From Tridacna crocea (taxonomy: Eukaryota > Mollusca > Bivalvia > Cardiida > Cardiidae): a stretch of 64,000 nucleotides of DNA. Made by a program: the position numbers and the translations under genes. The DNA is taken from assembly GCA_943736015.1 (NCBI GenBank), contig OX031070.1:19117673-19181672 (forward strand), read 5' to 3'. Each line of letters begins with the position of its first letter. The stretch's first letter is position 1. Positions 11,149 through 23,107 of this stretch are shown piece by piece. Under the pieces are notes generated by a model that saw only the letters and a program-made list of their open reading frames with translations, was not told the DNA's origin and did not search any database.

Positions 11149-11364
11149 GAGGGATATTCAGATTTGTGTAATATAACCAAGCTTCAATTATAGTTTATCA
11201 CTTATTGATGTAAGTTTGAACAACAACGAAGAAGGATAAAAGTACGAAGTATACGAATCTCCAAAAAGCAAGTTATAATGTATTTTAGCAAATACTAAGA
11301 AATGAGCTTGAAGGGATTTGCATGCAGGGAGATGGCTTCTAAGGTGTTTAGAATTGCTGAAATT

Positions 11365-11450
11365 CATTTCGGCCAGGGGGCTTCGCCCCCCCCCCCCCCC
11401 CTCTGGACCAACAAGGGGGCCTAGGTGGCCCCCTTGACCCCCGGCCTGAT
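11365..11450. repeat. GC-rich segment with poly-C run
   Basis: GGCCAGGGGGCTTCGCCCCC followed by C~18 and AAGGGGGCCTAGGTGGCCCC: short GC palindromes in an AT-rich context, probably a small repeat. Confidence 0.5.
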
Positions 11451-11519
11451 CTATTACAATTCAGTTTTTGATCTGTTAATTTAAAACATTTTGACAACCC
11501 CGACAGAGATTTTCTGGAT

Positions 11520-11703
11520 CTATTATTAATGAAAAAAATCAAATATTTGTTTCTCAGATGATAATTTTGTCTTTGAAAAGAGTAGAAAGCCTTGTACGAA
11601 AAGGAGAAAATGCTGGTGGTTTCCAACATTTTCTGCTTTTCCCACGTTTTCAATGGGCTTCTTCCTCGAGTTCTTCAAAATTTGGGATTGTGTAGTAATG
11701 GGA
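11520..11703 (-). mobile_element. TTAA-MITE type A, decayed
   Basis: Stem AAAAGGAGAAAATGCTGGTG and L-arm end GGGATTGTGTAGTAATGGG recognisable; R arm largely lost. Confidence 0.7.
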
Positions 11704-11732
11704 TTTATGCAAAGGCAATTTGGCCGCCGTCG

Positions 11733-12290
11733 TTACCAAACGCATCTTCGCGAGCCAAGGTTACCATCACTACGTGGATCATACCTTGGCGGATTGAGCC
11801 CGATTTCGAGATTCCCGGGACACGGCCCCTATGGATGCTGCTTATTATCTCCCTTTACATCATATTTCTCATAGCCGATGAAATGTCGTTTCACAAACCG
11901 CTAACGAATACAATAATTCAACATGAAGTAATAATCATAAACGTACTTCGATATTCCACGGTAAGGTGCTGGGATATAGCCTAAAACATCTGATAATTGA
12001 TTGGTCACATTGAAACTTAATGTAAATATTTCTTCGTCTGTGTTTTCTTCGGTAATAACTCATTCCAGGTCCTGCACATATCCACGAAGGTATTAATGTT
12101 TACCTTCTATTTTTTTCGTGATCCTGTTCTATTTTTGAAATGCTACGAGCGATTTGATTTGATGCAGTTAGAGCTAGCTGCAACCAATGAATATGTGTAT
12201 CGGGTGATTGTTGAAATCAAGCTCAATCCACCAAGGGTAGAGTGGCGTAGTGGATCGTAACCCTTGGCTTGCGAGGATGTACCAAATTAT
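11733..12290. repeat. ~80-bp inverted repeat pair
   Basis: 11733-11810 (GCGAGCCAAGGTTACCATCA, then ACCTTGGCGGATTGAGCCCG) is found inverted and diverged at ~12208-12288 (CTCAATCCACCAAGGGTAGA). About 400 bp lies between. Probably the arms of a decayed DNA element; no ORF links them. Confidence 0.6.
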
Positions 12291-12721
12291 ACTCCTGCTG
12301 GATGCAAGGTTGCACAGATACCACCTATAGAAAATGCATTTCATTTTCTGGAGGCCATCCAAAAAATCACTGTTGTCGTTTACGGTTTTAAACGAAAGAC
12401 AAATCCCTCGAGTTTTTTTGTAATCCTTCACAGTTTACACCACATAATTATGTGGACAGATAATCTGTATTTACTCAGGTGATTAACTTCTGAACCATTC
12501 TACAGTTTATCAAGTTTTAACAGCGTTTTTTTCTCTGTAAGGTTGAATCTTTAAATGTAGGTCAGTAGATCACTCGGCTAAGTAGTGACTGTACAGACGA
12601 TAATATTACAGTCAAAATTAAAGTTCACCCTTCCTCGAGGACAGTTTAGGAAGATACATATCTAATCCAGTGTGACTTACTGACAATCTGACGTATTAAC
12701 CCTTATCCACACGATACCGAC

Positions 12722-12875
12722 ATTCAACATGGTTATTAGGTACAGTGTCGGCTTCCTGACCATAAGGGCCTGGGTTCGATGCCCCGGAGTGGGTGCCCTT
12801 TTTGGGATTGTTCATTGGACCACACCATTCGGCACGAGTACTGGCGCATTTCCCGGGAAGCATATTCAAGAGCGA
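12722..12875 (+). mobile_element. tRNA-derived SINE family 2
   Basis: TACAGTGTCGGCTTCCTGAC and B-box-like GGGTTCGATGCCCCGG, then GGACCACACCATTCGGCACG and TTTCCCGGGAAGC. A full tRNA cloverleaf was not found, so SINE is favoured. Confidence 0.6.
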
Positions 12876-13014
12876 TAAGTAAAGGTTGTTAGAACTTGTT
12901 TCTCAATCAGTGTAAAATTTATATGTTCAAAATTTTATCATTTCGTAAAGAGTACAAGAAATTCCTGTGACAAAATTATCTTATCAATTCATTTCATTTT
13001 CAATGATAAAAGTG

Positions 13015-13243
13015 TTCTTTACCACACAATCACGGCTTTTAACACCCCTGCATAAGAAGCCTTTTGAAAACATTGTGGGAAAAGGAGAAAATACTGATAA
13101 CCAGCATTCTCTCCTTTTCCCAAAATGTATTTACCCCATCAAATACAGAAATCACCATTTTAGCAACATTTAATTAATTTTGTTTTCTGCAAATACTTTG
13201 AATTTGGACAAGTCTACATTTTTGTTGTTTGGTTAGGAGTTAA
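13015..13243 (+). mobile_element. TTAA-MITE type A
   Basis: Full length, several stem mismatches (ATACTGATAACCAGCATT). Confidence 0.85.
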
Positions 13244-13549
13244 TACAGTGCTAAGTGTTATCTTTTTTTCCCCCACTGGCGATGTAAAAAATGCGCAGTT
13301 TGATCCCGAGTCTTTAGTGGCCGTTATTTTAAGAATTTTTCATTCTCCGCGTTACGTAGTTTAGCGGAGAATATTTGTCTAAACGGGTTGAGATGCAAAA
13401 CCGGTTTGTCCAGTAGTGGCACTGGGTTATAATTAGTGCAGATAAAAATAGTCCGTTCTACGTTGACCACCGCACGGTTAGCATCGAATTTTTTCGGTTC
13501 AGTTTCAAATTCGGAACATTGAAGCTTATATAGTCATTATGTTTTTGTT

Positions 13550-14011
13550 ATGTCTGAGAGATTCCGTTGCTGGATATTTCTAGGTATGGTAGAGCCTTGG
13601 CTACGGAAACACGTTTTCTCCAATTCAAAAAATAAACGGGGTTTTTTCGTGGGCTGCTCCCATTCCAGCGAGAAATATTCAGTTGAATCCATTTCTTCTT
13701 TCTGTTTTATTGCCACGTTCGAGTATATTTTTCAATTACTCAAAGTTCACTTCACCATGGATTCCATTGAGACATGCAGTTCACTTTTCTTATGTTATTA
13801 TATGTTATGGAATTTCGTATGTTTCATCATTCTGGCTTTTGTGCATCTGTTTTCCATGCTAACCAATTATAAGGTCACACATTGCAAAAATGTGTTGGTG
13901 TTTTGTGCTAAATCCGTTGGGACATACCGGTATGTCAGGAAAAGCCCCACAGATCTATACATGTATTACAAAATTTTAGATGATTTTTTAACACTAATAA
14001 TTAACTCTTAA
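13550..14011 (+). other. 153-codon ORF of unknown status
   Basis: ATG at 13550, then an open frame with an aromatic/hydrophobic stretch (CYYMLWNFVCFIILAFVHLF) and nine or more cysteines. No recognised domain, no intron evidence and AT-driven composition. One of the longest frames not explained by repeats, but it can arise by chance in AT-rich sequence. Confidence 0.2.
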
Positions 14012-14297
14012 CAAAATGACAAAATTTTAGCCATGTTCAAATTTATTTTGTCTGGCAGAAAAGAAAAGTATCAAATTAGGTAAAAACTAAACTAAACATA
14101 AGATAGGGTGACCTGGCAAGTGTTGGCCTATTTTTGGTTTCATCTTTCTACCCATCACCTAGACATTGTCTGACTGTGTAGTAACAGATTGTCATCTTTA
14201 CGATAATTAACATACTTTAAAGGGGTATGCTTGAAATTTAAAATGCATTTTATCACCTGATTTGTTTACTTTTGGCAGCTATAAGGCCTTAATAAAA

Positions 14298-14526
14298 TTA
14301 TCTCTTTACCAAACAACAAAATTGTAGACCAGTCTAAATTGAAAGTATTTGCAGACAACAACCTAAGTATGGCTCAAAAATTAAAATTTGTCTTGGAAAG
14401 GGTAGAAAACATTGTGGGATAAAGAGAAAATGCTGGTTACCAGCATTTTCTCTTTTTCCCACAATGTTTTCTACAGGTATCTTACTCAGGGTCATTAAAA
14501 GTCAGGACTGTGAGGTAAAGAGTAAA
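14298..14526 (-). mobile_element. TTAA-MITE type A
   Basis: Full length; stem reads GGGATAAAGAG versus CTCTTTTTCCC. Confidence 0.86.
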
Positions 14527-14767
14527 GGGCATTCTGTTTTTATTCCTATCACATGCTGGTGATTTCAGATCTGCAAATTTGAAAAAACAACAGCTTAGTA
14601 AGGGTTTTGTTTGTTATTCTTATGCATAATTTTGACACAAATTCCTAGTACGAAAAGGCCATGATACCACTCTATCTGCCCCTTGTCATATCATACACAC
14701 ACTCTTGAGATTGCGTGTTTTATCTTTTATTATCAGTACTTCCTTGTTTTCCTTAAGGATACTTAAA

Positions 14768-14875
14768 AATCTGCAAAGCACAACTAAAAAACCTTTTAAG
14801 GACAGTATAGACCAAGATCAGACTGCACAGAATGAGTAGTCTGATCTTGGTTCTGCAGTGTCTGATAAGGTTTAA
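14768..14875. mobile_element. Hairpin element family 3, copy 3
   Basis: GACAGTATAGACCAAGATCA with tip GCACAGAATGAGTAG and a slightly diverged right arm ending GCAGTGTCTGATAAG. Confidence 0.72.
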
Positions 14876-14884
14876 TCTATTCAT

Positions 14885-15114
14885 TTAACCCATTACCACA
14901 CAATGACAACTTTTGACACCCCTGAGGAAGACGCCTTTTTGAAAACATTGTGGGAAAAGGAGAAAATGCTGGTAACCAGCATTTTCTTCTTTTCTCACAA
15001 TGTTTTCTACCCTACAAAAGCAAAATTGCATCATTTGAGCCACTTTGAAATTGTCGTCTGCAGATGCTCTCAATTTGGTTAGGTCTAAAATTTTGCCGTG
15101 TGGTAAAGGGTTAA
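14885..15114 (+). mobile_element. TTAA-MITE type A
   Basis: Full copy with TTAA at both ends; R arm is the CACTTTGAAATTGTCGTCTG variant shared with 37355 and 57545. Confidence 0.88.
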
Positions 15115-15132
15115 TGATGTTATCCGTAGCTT

Positions 15133-15340
15133 TCATCATTATTTCAGTCATATCACGGCAACATCTCACATATCCATGTATTTCCCATGCTTTACCAGTG
15201 CTAGGCAGGGACTCTGAGCTGTCTTGCCCATGAACACTCTCACAAATAACCCAATAGAACGAAGTGTAGCTCGAACCTGAGGCCTCCTGGTTATGAGTAC
15301 CACACTTTACTACTGAGTCACGTAGGAACCGTGTCTGATA
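15133..15340 (-). mobile_element. tRNA-derived SINE family 3
   Basis: Minus strand: GTGACTCAGTAGTAAAGTG (A box), GGCCTCAGGTTCGAGCTAC (B box), and body CTATTGGGTTATTTGTGAGA. It begins ~20 bp right of a MITE end. Confidence 0.65.
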
Positions 15341-15929
15341 AAGATATCTCCCCACCTCAAAAAAAATGAATTAAAGAAAAATACTGGAACTTGTTTTTCT
15401 ACAGAACAAAACAGATGTCACCACGTTTTGATGTCAGAAGGATTAATAATCCATGATAAAGTTAATATTTTCTGCAGGATTTCTATTGCCGACATGAAAT
15501 TGTATGTAAAATTAGTAAGGCAAATAATCAAGGGGAAATAACTGAAAAAAATATACTAGACAGAGTTATGGTTCTTGTGCATGACATTTTATCTCATGGT
15601 GTTTTACAAATGTGTGAAATTTATAAAAATACATTCAAAGGTTTAAGGGTTGTGGAGCAGACATGATGATGTCTCCATACCCTGACAGGGGAAGACAAAA
15701 AAAAGAAAAAGAAATGGTTTAACTGTTGACAAAAAAGTTACATTTAACTTTACCTAAATGCGTTAGCTTATTTAGCAGAGTAAGAGTCACATCCAGTCTC
15801 GGTACTTTAGGCCTTCAGTAAAACTAATCATGTGACAGGCAAGGTGCTGTTTGTTTGTTTGGTTACCACTTTCAACAGTTTTTCAATTATCCCTTTTTCA
15901 CACAGTCTGGAGATTTGACAAATCAACCA
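15341..15929. other. No supported gene
   Basis: AT-rich spacer; nothing recognised. Confidence 0.4.
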
Positions 15930-16159
15930 TCTAGAACATAACAGAATTTGAAACTTGTCCAAACTGAAAGAATTTGCAGGTGACAAACTTATAATATTGG
16001 TATACTTCCCAAACGACTGAATTTTCTTTTGAAGGTTACAAAACCTTTTGTGAAAGAGGAGAAAATGCTGGTAACAAGCATTTGTCAATTCCCAAAATGA
16101 TTTCAACAGCTTTTTTCTTCAGGTCGTCTCAATTCAGGGTTGTTTGGTAGATGGCTAAG
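15930..16159 (-). mobile_element. TTAA-MITE type A, decayed
   Basis: AACTGAAAGAATTTGCAGGT and AAATGCTGGTAACAAGCATTT; ends poorly kept. Confidence 0.68.
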
Positions 16160-16509
16160 ATAAAATTGAGTTTAATACAGCTTTATATATAAGGGTTTCA
16201 ACATTAATGAAAACCCTTATTACAAATGTTTTCTCCTTTTATTAGTTATGAATACTTCTTCCTTTTCCTAACAGTATTATTATGAGGATAGCCAACTGCA
16301 AGGTGCAAGGTGAGGACGTCTAACAGACGGCAATAGGATAATCCAAACACAAATGTGACCGATCACGCCAAAAGGGACCACCTGGGAATTCTGTACATCA
16401 ATTAGATGAAAATTATCAACAATATTGCAGGTCAGTTTAAGTTGATAATTCAAAAATGATTATGTAATAAGGTACAATGACCACTTTTCATACAGAAAAT
16501 GCCATTAAA

Positions 16510-16580
16510 GCAAAAAGTGTCAACCCTGGTCAGCCTGCGCAATTTGCGCAGGCTGACCAGGATTAACACTTCGCAGTTCC
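16510..16580. repeat. Compact palindrome CCTGGTCAGCCTGCGCAA
   Basis: CAACCCTGGTCAGCCTGCGC and its inverse abut at AATT (perfect over ~20 bp per arm). Part of a mollusc-type repeat whose other pieces occur at 9690-9775 (CAGGTCAGCCTGTGCAAT), 10565-10640 and 45000-45135. Confidence 0.6.
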
Positions 16581-16842
16581 CAGAAAGTCCCTTTTCGCTC
16601 GATGAGTCACAAATACATGTATCTTCACAATGCATATGGTATCATTGTTTTATCATAATAATGTGACAAATTGTGCCTATGGTATAATCATAATTGTAAC
16701 AAATTATTGATAAAAATCTTATGTCCTGTAGATATAAATCCCTAATTTGAATCTGTCTATCCACAGGGAATTTACAACATATGAGTGAAGATAATTTATA
16801 ATTCAGTGATATTTAAAGATACAGAAAGGTTAACTTCTTCAT
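16581..16842. other. No supported gene
   Basis: Spacer between the palindrome at 16510 and a SINE; nothing recognised. Confidence 0.35.
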
Positions 16843-17132
16843 TGCTGAGCCTCAGTGGCTCAGTTGCTTGCAGGACTTGAGTGCAGTGGGTCGTGGGTTT
16901 GATCCCTGGCTCAGCCAATTTCTTTCAGAGGATTGAAAATAGTCATTGAGACAGGATTCATTCCTCTCCCACTGCTGAACATGGTCTCAACAATGTTGGT
17001 GTGGAAAAGCAGCCATTGGCTTGGAAAGAAAACTGTTCAGAGTCCTGGTATAAGAGACTCCAGGAAAGACTAGATAGGTGCACTAGCTGCCACAATATAA
17101 CTGAATTAAGGTTGAAAACAGTGTTAAACACC
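16843..17132 (+). mobile_element. tRNA-derived SINE family 1, full copy
   Basis: Head with pol III A-box-like TGGCTCAGTTGCTTGCAGG and B-box-like GGGTTTGATCCCTGG, then body GCAGCCATTGGCTTGGAAAG and tail CACCATACAATCAATC. About 290 bp. Confidence 0.8.
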
Positions 17133-17475
17133 ATACAATCAATCAAAAACCTTGTTCATTTTGACTGCCACTATTTTGACCTTAAGTGACCTATTGTACT
17201 ACACTTAGACTCTTTTATGTTTTATCAGATCTCTGTCCCTAAAAATGTTGACCATTTTTCATGAGTTTTGAAAAGTAATAATGGGAAAAAAATGTGCTTA
17301 TAGAGTCCGAACATGGTTAATCTTGGATTTCTCCCAGTGACCTACTTTTTTCCCCAACAAGCCCTATTTTCATATAAGCCTAAGAAATCATGAAACAAAA
17401 CATTCTGACCATTTTTCATTAGTTCCTGGACTGGGTATGTTACCTTCAGAGTGCAGTGGTGCACATAAGGTTTTC
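17133..17475. other. No supported gene
   Basis: Spacer with ACCATTTTTCATGAGTT-like pieces also seen near 18800 and 27115, suggesting an unclassified old repeat. Confidence 0.35.
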
Positions 17476-17704
17476 TTAACCCTTTACTTCATAGATACTC
17501 ATTTCTATGCATTGCTTGAAGAAGCCTTTGGAAAACATTGTGGCAAAAGGTGAAATTGCTCGTGACGAGCAATTTCACCTTTAGTCACAATCTTTTCTAT
17601 GCTATCAAAAGATGTCACATACATATAAGAAATGGCTTCATCCTTGCTGTTATTTAGGGTCATTTAGAGATGCCATAGAAATGCCTTGTGGGGTAAAGGG
17701 TTAA
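17476..17704 (+). mobile_element. TTAA-MITE type B, reference
   Basis: Same outer stem (GAAAACATTGTGG) but tip AATTGCTCGTGACGAGCAATT and different arms: TCATAGATACTCATTTCTAT on the left, GCTGTTATTTAGGGTCA on the right. TTAA at both ends, 229 bp. Confidence 0.87.
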
Positions 17705-17794
17705 CACTTATCCTCATGACCGTTTTGACCCGATTTGACTAATTTTTGCCCTTGTCTGAGACATTATCATTATTAAAGATACATCTTCATTTCA

Positions 17795-18262
17795 TGCTTT
17801 TCAGTAGGATATTGAGAAATAGCAGTGAAAATATTTTTCGATATTCCATGACGGATATAACCAGTGAAAATAACTATTTTCATGTTCCTGTTGACCAGGT
17901 AAATTGAGCATACCTCACAACCAGATGGAATATATGACATCATTTACCTGACATTTCTTGCGCTTGACGTAATATTGTAATGCAATGTTTTGCTGGAGGG
18001 CTATCCATGGGGAATAACTGAAAAGAGCTGAACTGGATTTTGATAAAGCTGCTACCAGAAAGGGATAAAAGCATGAAATAAAATAGAATATTTGTGTTTT
18101 TTTTTTTTTTTTTTGGGGGGGGGGGGGGGGTGAAAGATCGAAATTTATTTTATCTGCTGAGCACCATCGGTAATATTTTCACTCCTGGCTGCATCACTTG
18201 TGAAAATATGACTGATGGTGTTCACTCAATGAAATGAAATTAGATCTTTCACGGAAAAAAAA
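17795..18262 (+). mobile_element. Hairpin element family 5, copy 1
   Basis: About 70-75% alike to 53195-53640 over ~440 bp: starts ATTGAGAAATAGCAGTG, contains CTTGCGCTTGACGTAAT, and ends in a diverged hairpin around CACCATCGGTAATATTTTCA. A T17-G17 run at 18099-18131 has expanded inside it. Confidence 0.65.
18099..18131. repeat. T17-G17 homopolymer junction
   Basis: Run of T followed by run of G inside hairpin element family 5. The other copy has TTTTTTTCGG here, so it is a local expansion or a sequencing-sensitive tract. Confidence 0.8.
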
Positions 18263-18836
18263 AAACAAAAAAACCAAATATCCTCTATTTACAGCCAGGT
18301 ATATGGGGTAAAGAAACTTTAAGGATTTGTCTCTTGATTTAATCCGAAAACAGTGGTTGTTATGTTTATGGCTAGCTGCAATGGAATAACACACATTTTC
18401 TATGCCGTAATCTGTGCAACCCAAAACCACTATGGGCAATATATGGCAAGAAAATAAAAAAGTGATTTAAGTTTCATAAAATAAAGACAAAATATTTTTA
18501 AAAAATGGACGAAAACAAGTGAAATTGCATATTTAATGTTCTCAGGAGTATTGGACAAAGATATGGTATCTAGAGTCTGCATCAGGTTCTTCTAAGATTT
18601 GTGCCATTGATATATTTTTTCTAAATGAATTGACACATTTTCAAACCTGTGTGAGATATTATCAGAACACACATTCTGACCAACTTGATAGAGTACTGTA
18701 CAGAAAATGTGATCTTCAGCGTGCATACAAGATTATCCTGAAATTTGTCCTAGTGCCCTACTTTTTAGCCCTATGTCACCAAATTCCAAACTACATGTAG
18801 TTTAAGACATCACCAAAAGAAACATTCTGACTAACT
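18263..18836. other. No supported gene
   Basis: AT-rich; a segment CATTCTGACCAACTTGATAG ... AGTGCCCTACTTTTTAGCCC resembles 17330-17420, probably an old repeat. Confidence 0.35.
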
Positions 18837-19065
18837 TTAACCCTTTACCCCATAGATACTCATTTCTACGCATTACTTGAAGGAGCCTTTGGAAAACATT
18901 GTGGCAAAAGGTGAAATTGCTCGTGATGAGCAATTTCACCTTTTGTCACAATGTTTTCTATATTATCAAAAGGTGTCATATACCCATTAAAAACGGCTTC
19001 ATCCTTGCTGTTATTTAGGGTCAATTAGAGATACCATAATAATGCCTTATGGGGTAAAGGGTTAA
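18837..19065 (+). mobile_element. TTAA-MITE type B
   Basis: Near-perfect stem, 229 bp, same arm order as 17476. Confidence 0.88.
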
Positions 19066-19296
19066 TGAATATTGGACAGAAAATGTGGCCAGTTGAGGTG
19101 CACAAAGTAATCAATGACGCCTGCAAGACACACACTGGATGCCACACACAGGAAAGTCACAAAATCTCACTATAAGCACTTAGTATTTAGGTGACCCAAA
19201 CACAGCTACAAGTCTAATCAAGGACTATCTATTATACTGAAAAGTATTAAATTATCCAGTGCTGTAACACAGTGGGAATTTGAACATGAAAGCATA

Positions 19297-19519
19297 TTAA
19301 CTCTTTACCAAATGACAACATTTTGGACTCCACAAAACTGAGAGCATTTGCAGACGGCAAAAGTAGCTCTAGTGATGGTTTCTGCCTTTGAAAGGGTAGC
19401 AAAAATTGTGAGAAACAGAAAAAATGCTGGTTACTAGCATTTTCTTCTTTCTCAACAATGTTTTCTAAAGGCTGCTTTGTTAGGGTTTTTGAAACTCAGG
19501 ATTGTATTGTAAAGAGTTA
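19297..19519 (-). mobile_element. TTAA-MITE type A, diverged
   Basis: Tip GCTGGTTACTAGC; several stem changes. Confidence 0.82.
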
Positions 19520-19610
19520 CAAAAAATATTCCATTATAATTAAACAAAGGCAGTAAAGATTTGCCTCTTTGGCTACAATTTGCAATAAGTGAAGAATTTC
19601 CATCTTTGTT

Positions 19611-19839
19611 TCACCCATTACCACACAATCCATAATTTTGACAACCCTGAGAAAGAAGCCTTTAGAAAACATTGTGGGAAAAGGAGAAAATGCTGGTAAC
19701 CAGCATTTTCTCCTTTTCCCACGATGTTTTTTTTACTCTTCACAAATCAAATTTCAAATTTTGAGTCATTTTATTCTGTTATTTGTGAATGGCTTTGATT
19801 TGGGCAAGCCTTAAGTGTTGTTGTTTGGTAATGAGTTAA
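19611..19839 (+). mobile_element. TTAA-MITE type A
   Basis: Full copy; left end CACCCATTACCACAC with the TTAA mutated. Confidence 0.87.
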
Positions 19840-20027
19840 CTTGCCACAAAGGTTGTCATGGGTATTGTACACTGAGTCTGTAGAAAATAGAGATTGAGCC
19901 TAACAGAAGAATGTTCTAAAATTTCATTGATACTTAATATGTAAACAGTCAAATATCCTAAATGATGCCTGATTCTATATTCCAATATTCTTCTTCAACT
20001 GTTATATATACTTGTTAATTCATCAAT

Positions 20028-21183
20028 TGAACCTTTAACAACCCTGAAAAAGAAGCCCTTGAAAACATTCTGGGACTAATAGCTTTGCAGAGCGGCGCAT
20101 ATACGCCCAAAGTGGCTTGTCAGTGAAATGAGTTGAAATGATGGATGGGCCATGAATGAAGAGTAGTTACTCTCCATGATAAGTGAAAAATATTAAAGGG
20201 CAATAGCTAAAAAAATAAGGGTGGCACAGTTACAAATTTTGTGAATTGCTCTTATCCACAAGGTGTTCTATCAGTCTTTCAAGGCTCAAGATCATAGCTT
20301 TTATATTTAAGAAAATTTTGACACAGACGAAAATTCAAAGTGAAAACTAATAAAGGGCAACAACTCAAAAAGAAGGATGGCAGAGTTATGGTTCCTGTGC
20401 AATGCACTTCTTCATAATGTTTTCTATTAGTCTTTGAAGTTTCAAGATGGTGGATTTTGAAGTTTGGAAGTTATGGTCTTTACAAAAATTCAAATTGAAA
20501 ATTAACAAATGGCAAAAACTCAAAAATTAAAGGTGGCAGAGTTATGATTCATGTGCAATGACTTCTCCATAATGTGTTCTATCAGTGTATGAAGTTCCAA
20601 GTTAATAGCTTTCATAGTTTGGAACTTATGGCCTGGACAAAAATTCAAACTGAAAATTAACAGAGAGCAGTAACTCAAAAAAAATAAAGGTGGCAGAGTA
20701 ATGGTTTATGCGCACTGCACTTCTCCATGATGTGTTCTATCAGTGTATGTAGTTTCAAGTTGATACCTTTAATAGTATGGAAGTTATGGCTTGAACAAAA
20801 ATTCAAAATGAAAAGTTGGTTATTTCAGAAATCAAGGGCAGATAATTTTATAATGCAAACAGCGATCCAAATTCTAAGAGTCAGGTGCACAACTAAACAT
20901 CATGGAGATTCATTGTGGCAAGTTTCAAATATTTCCAATGGAAACTGTAGGAGGAGTTGAGCACACAAGAATTTGCTGACGGACGGACGGACAGACTGAC
21001 GGATAGACGACCGGGGGTATAACATAAACGACCCTTTGGGCGTATAAAAAGGAGAAAACACTGGTTAACACAATACTTTCTTCCCTATCAAAGACAAACC
21101 CAATTATTTGGACCACATTTATTGTCGTCAGCAATTTTACAATTAGGACAAGTCCATGTTTTTGGCATGTAGTTATGAGTTAA
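20028..21183 (+). mobile_element. TTAA-MITE type A split by a Helitron-like element
   Basis: Left piece 20028-20075, right piece 21046-21183; the break is inside the palindrome stem. Confidence 0.8.
20076..21045 (-). mobile_element. Helitron-like element inside a MITE, minus orientation
   Basis: Read on the minus strand it begins TATACGCCCAAAGGG, has an (ACGG)n/(CCGT)n block (plus-strand 20980-21005), then about five ~135-bp core repeats (GGTGGCAGAGTTATGGTT-like), and ends with a GGGCGTATATGCGCC hairpin. The ends share ATACGCCCAAAG/CTTTGGGCGTAT. It splits a MITE copy: the left half stops after GAAAACATTCTGGGA and the right half resumes AAAAGGAGAAAACAC. Confidence 0.72.
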
Positions 21184-21745
21184 AGAAAAAAAAGATTCAA
21201 ACAACAATCATGATTCTGCATTATGTCACTCTTTGTATCAGTTGATGTGTTTACGCATATCAAACATTTTTCAACACCCATTCAATCACACAACAGGTGA
21301 TAGTTGACTTTCATTCACTGTCTTCTATCAAGACTATCATCATCCAATCTTGATCAATCTTGTTTGACACTGTTAGACTTGCTTACATAACTTTGTCACT
21401 TATATATATGTATGGATAAGGTGAGCATCTGTTGTTGATGTCGCTGCCGTTGTATTATGATTTTCTACAAGAAAAAGAAAACTTTGTGTAACATGTCATT
21501 TCTTTATATTACGTTTTCTTCATTGAAAATAGTGCATGGCAGTAGTTCTATTGCTCATGTTTGTGATCTACGAACTGTGACGTAATTTTCAAGAAATTAT
21601 CCATATGGTTACGAACAGTGTCCAAATTGACACCACAGTACACACTTTCACTGCGTTATCACATTGAATAATTTAAATCTATTCAAATTTTACAATCACT
21701 CAATTCCTCAACTGTGATATAAGGTGAATGGTTGCATAAAATCAG
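21184..21745. other. No supported gene
   Basis: AT-rich sequence; no motif recognised. Confidence 0.35.
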
Positions 21746-21915
21746 TTAACCTTTTATAACACAATCCCGACTTTTAACGACCCTGAAGCCCTTGGAAAGA
21801 ACTGTGGGAAAGAGAGGAAATGCTGTTAACCAGCATTTTCTCCTTTTCCCACAATGTTTTCTACCCTTACAAAAAGAAATTTCAATTTTTCAGTCACTTT
21901 TATTTTGTTTCAAAT
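21746..21915 (+). mobile_element. TTAA-MITE type A, right-truncated
   Basis: Good palindrome, R arm stops after TTTTATTTTGTTTCAAATGC. Confidence 0.84.
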
Positions 21916-22060
21916 GCACTATTATACCATATATGGAACTGCATTTAGAGTCTGTAGATAGAGATTTTTTCTGTTCTGCATGTTATTCTATCTAATTGCA
22001 ATGCATGTTATGGAAGTCATAAAATTTACTGCCAATTAATAAATAACTATACAGACATAT

Positions 22061-22273
22061 TTAATCCTTTACCAGACGGCAAAATGTTACACCTATTCAA
22101 ATTAAGAGCTTTTCATAGTGGCTCAAGTGACGCATTTCTTCTTTGATAGGGTAGAAAACTTTGTGGGAAAAGGAGAAAATGCTGGTTACCAGCATTTTCT
22201 CCTTTTCCCACAATGTTTTCAAAAGGCTTCTTTCTCAGGGTTGTTAAAGGTAGTCCTGTGTGGTAAAGGGTTA
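22061..22273 (-). mobile_element. TTAA-MITE type A
   Basis: Perfect tip; R arm diverged. Confidence 0.86.
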
Positions 22274-22784
22274 CATACGAATATTTTTTTTATACCTATT
22301 CTTGTATTCATTCCAATCTCAAGTAGACACACTCAACTGATGTCAGCCATCAAAACCACTGTCTATCATGTCAGGATCTTCCTCGACTTCCTGTGTAAGA
22401 GAATTAAGTTCGTTACATCACTATCTTGCTTCCCCATGACCCCAAAGACTTGTCCATTTGTTTGTATTGAAGTTAAATGCCATTAGGAAATACCATAGCA
22501 ATCAATGCATGTACAAGTGTATTTCCTGGCTTTCTGACACCAGTACTAACACAACTTTTTGTCCAAGCCACTGACTACTTTTCTTACATGCATAAGAGGG
22601 GTGAGAGGCAAAAATCTCCAAAAAGCAAGTTTGCCTTGACCAGACATTTACCTGCTAAAAATTCATTTATGCTCTATAAATATCCATAGTATGTCAAAAA
22701 TTAAAGTTATAGAATTCATCTATAAATAATAAAATTCAACGCTGATTTACAAGTATTTCATTCACTATTAGGTTTAAATAAAAT
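22274..22784. other. No supported gene
   Basis: A SINE family 1-like minus-strand fragment (CAAGTGTATTTCCTGGCTTTC to CTTACATGCATAAGAGGGG) lies at ~22505-22615. The rest is unassigned; it could hold the GPN3 3' end. Confidence 0.4.
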
Positions 22785-23098
22785 ACTGAAACTGATTGAT
22801 TGATTGTTTAGTATTTACCTCTGTTTTCAACTTTATACTGCGGCAGCCAGTACACTTATCCATGCTTTCCTTGAGTCTCTTTTACCAGTACACTACTCCC
22901 CCCAATTTTCTTTCCAAGCCAATGGCTGCTTTCCCACATAACCACTGTCGTTACAATGGTCAGCCGTGGGAGAGGGATATATCCTGTCCCAGTGACTATC
23001 ATTAATCCTCAGAAAGAAATTGGCCAAGCCAAGGGTCAAACCATTGTTTTTAAGTCCTGCACACTGCCGACTGAGCTATCAAGGCTCAGCATAAAGTA
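22785..23098 (-). mobile_element. SINE family 1 abutting the GPN3 stop
   Basis: Minus-strand copy: head TGAGCCTTGATAGCTCAGTC at ~23095 and tail near 22790 (CAATCAATCA). It begins about 10 bp beyond the GPN3 TAG in the same orientation, so it is likely part of the GPN3 3' UTR or lies in its last intron. Confidence 0.78.
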
Positions 23099-23107
23099 CT
23101 GAAAAGC

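Noticed and set aside
11592..11984. 130-codon ORF
   Set aside because: Starts in a MITE and crosses an inverted-repeat arm; chance frame.
13550..14011. 153-codon ORF as a membrane protein gene
   Set aside because: No homolog recognised, AT-driven composition, no splice or promoter evidence. Kept only as low-confidence.
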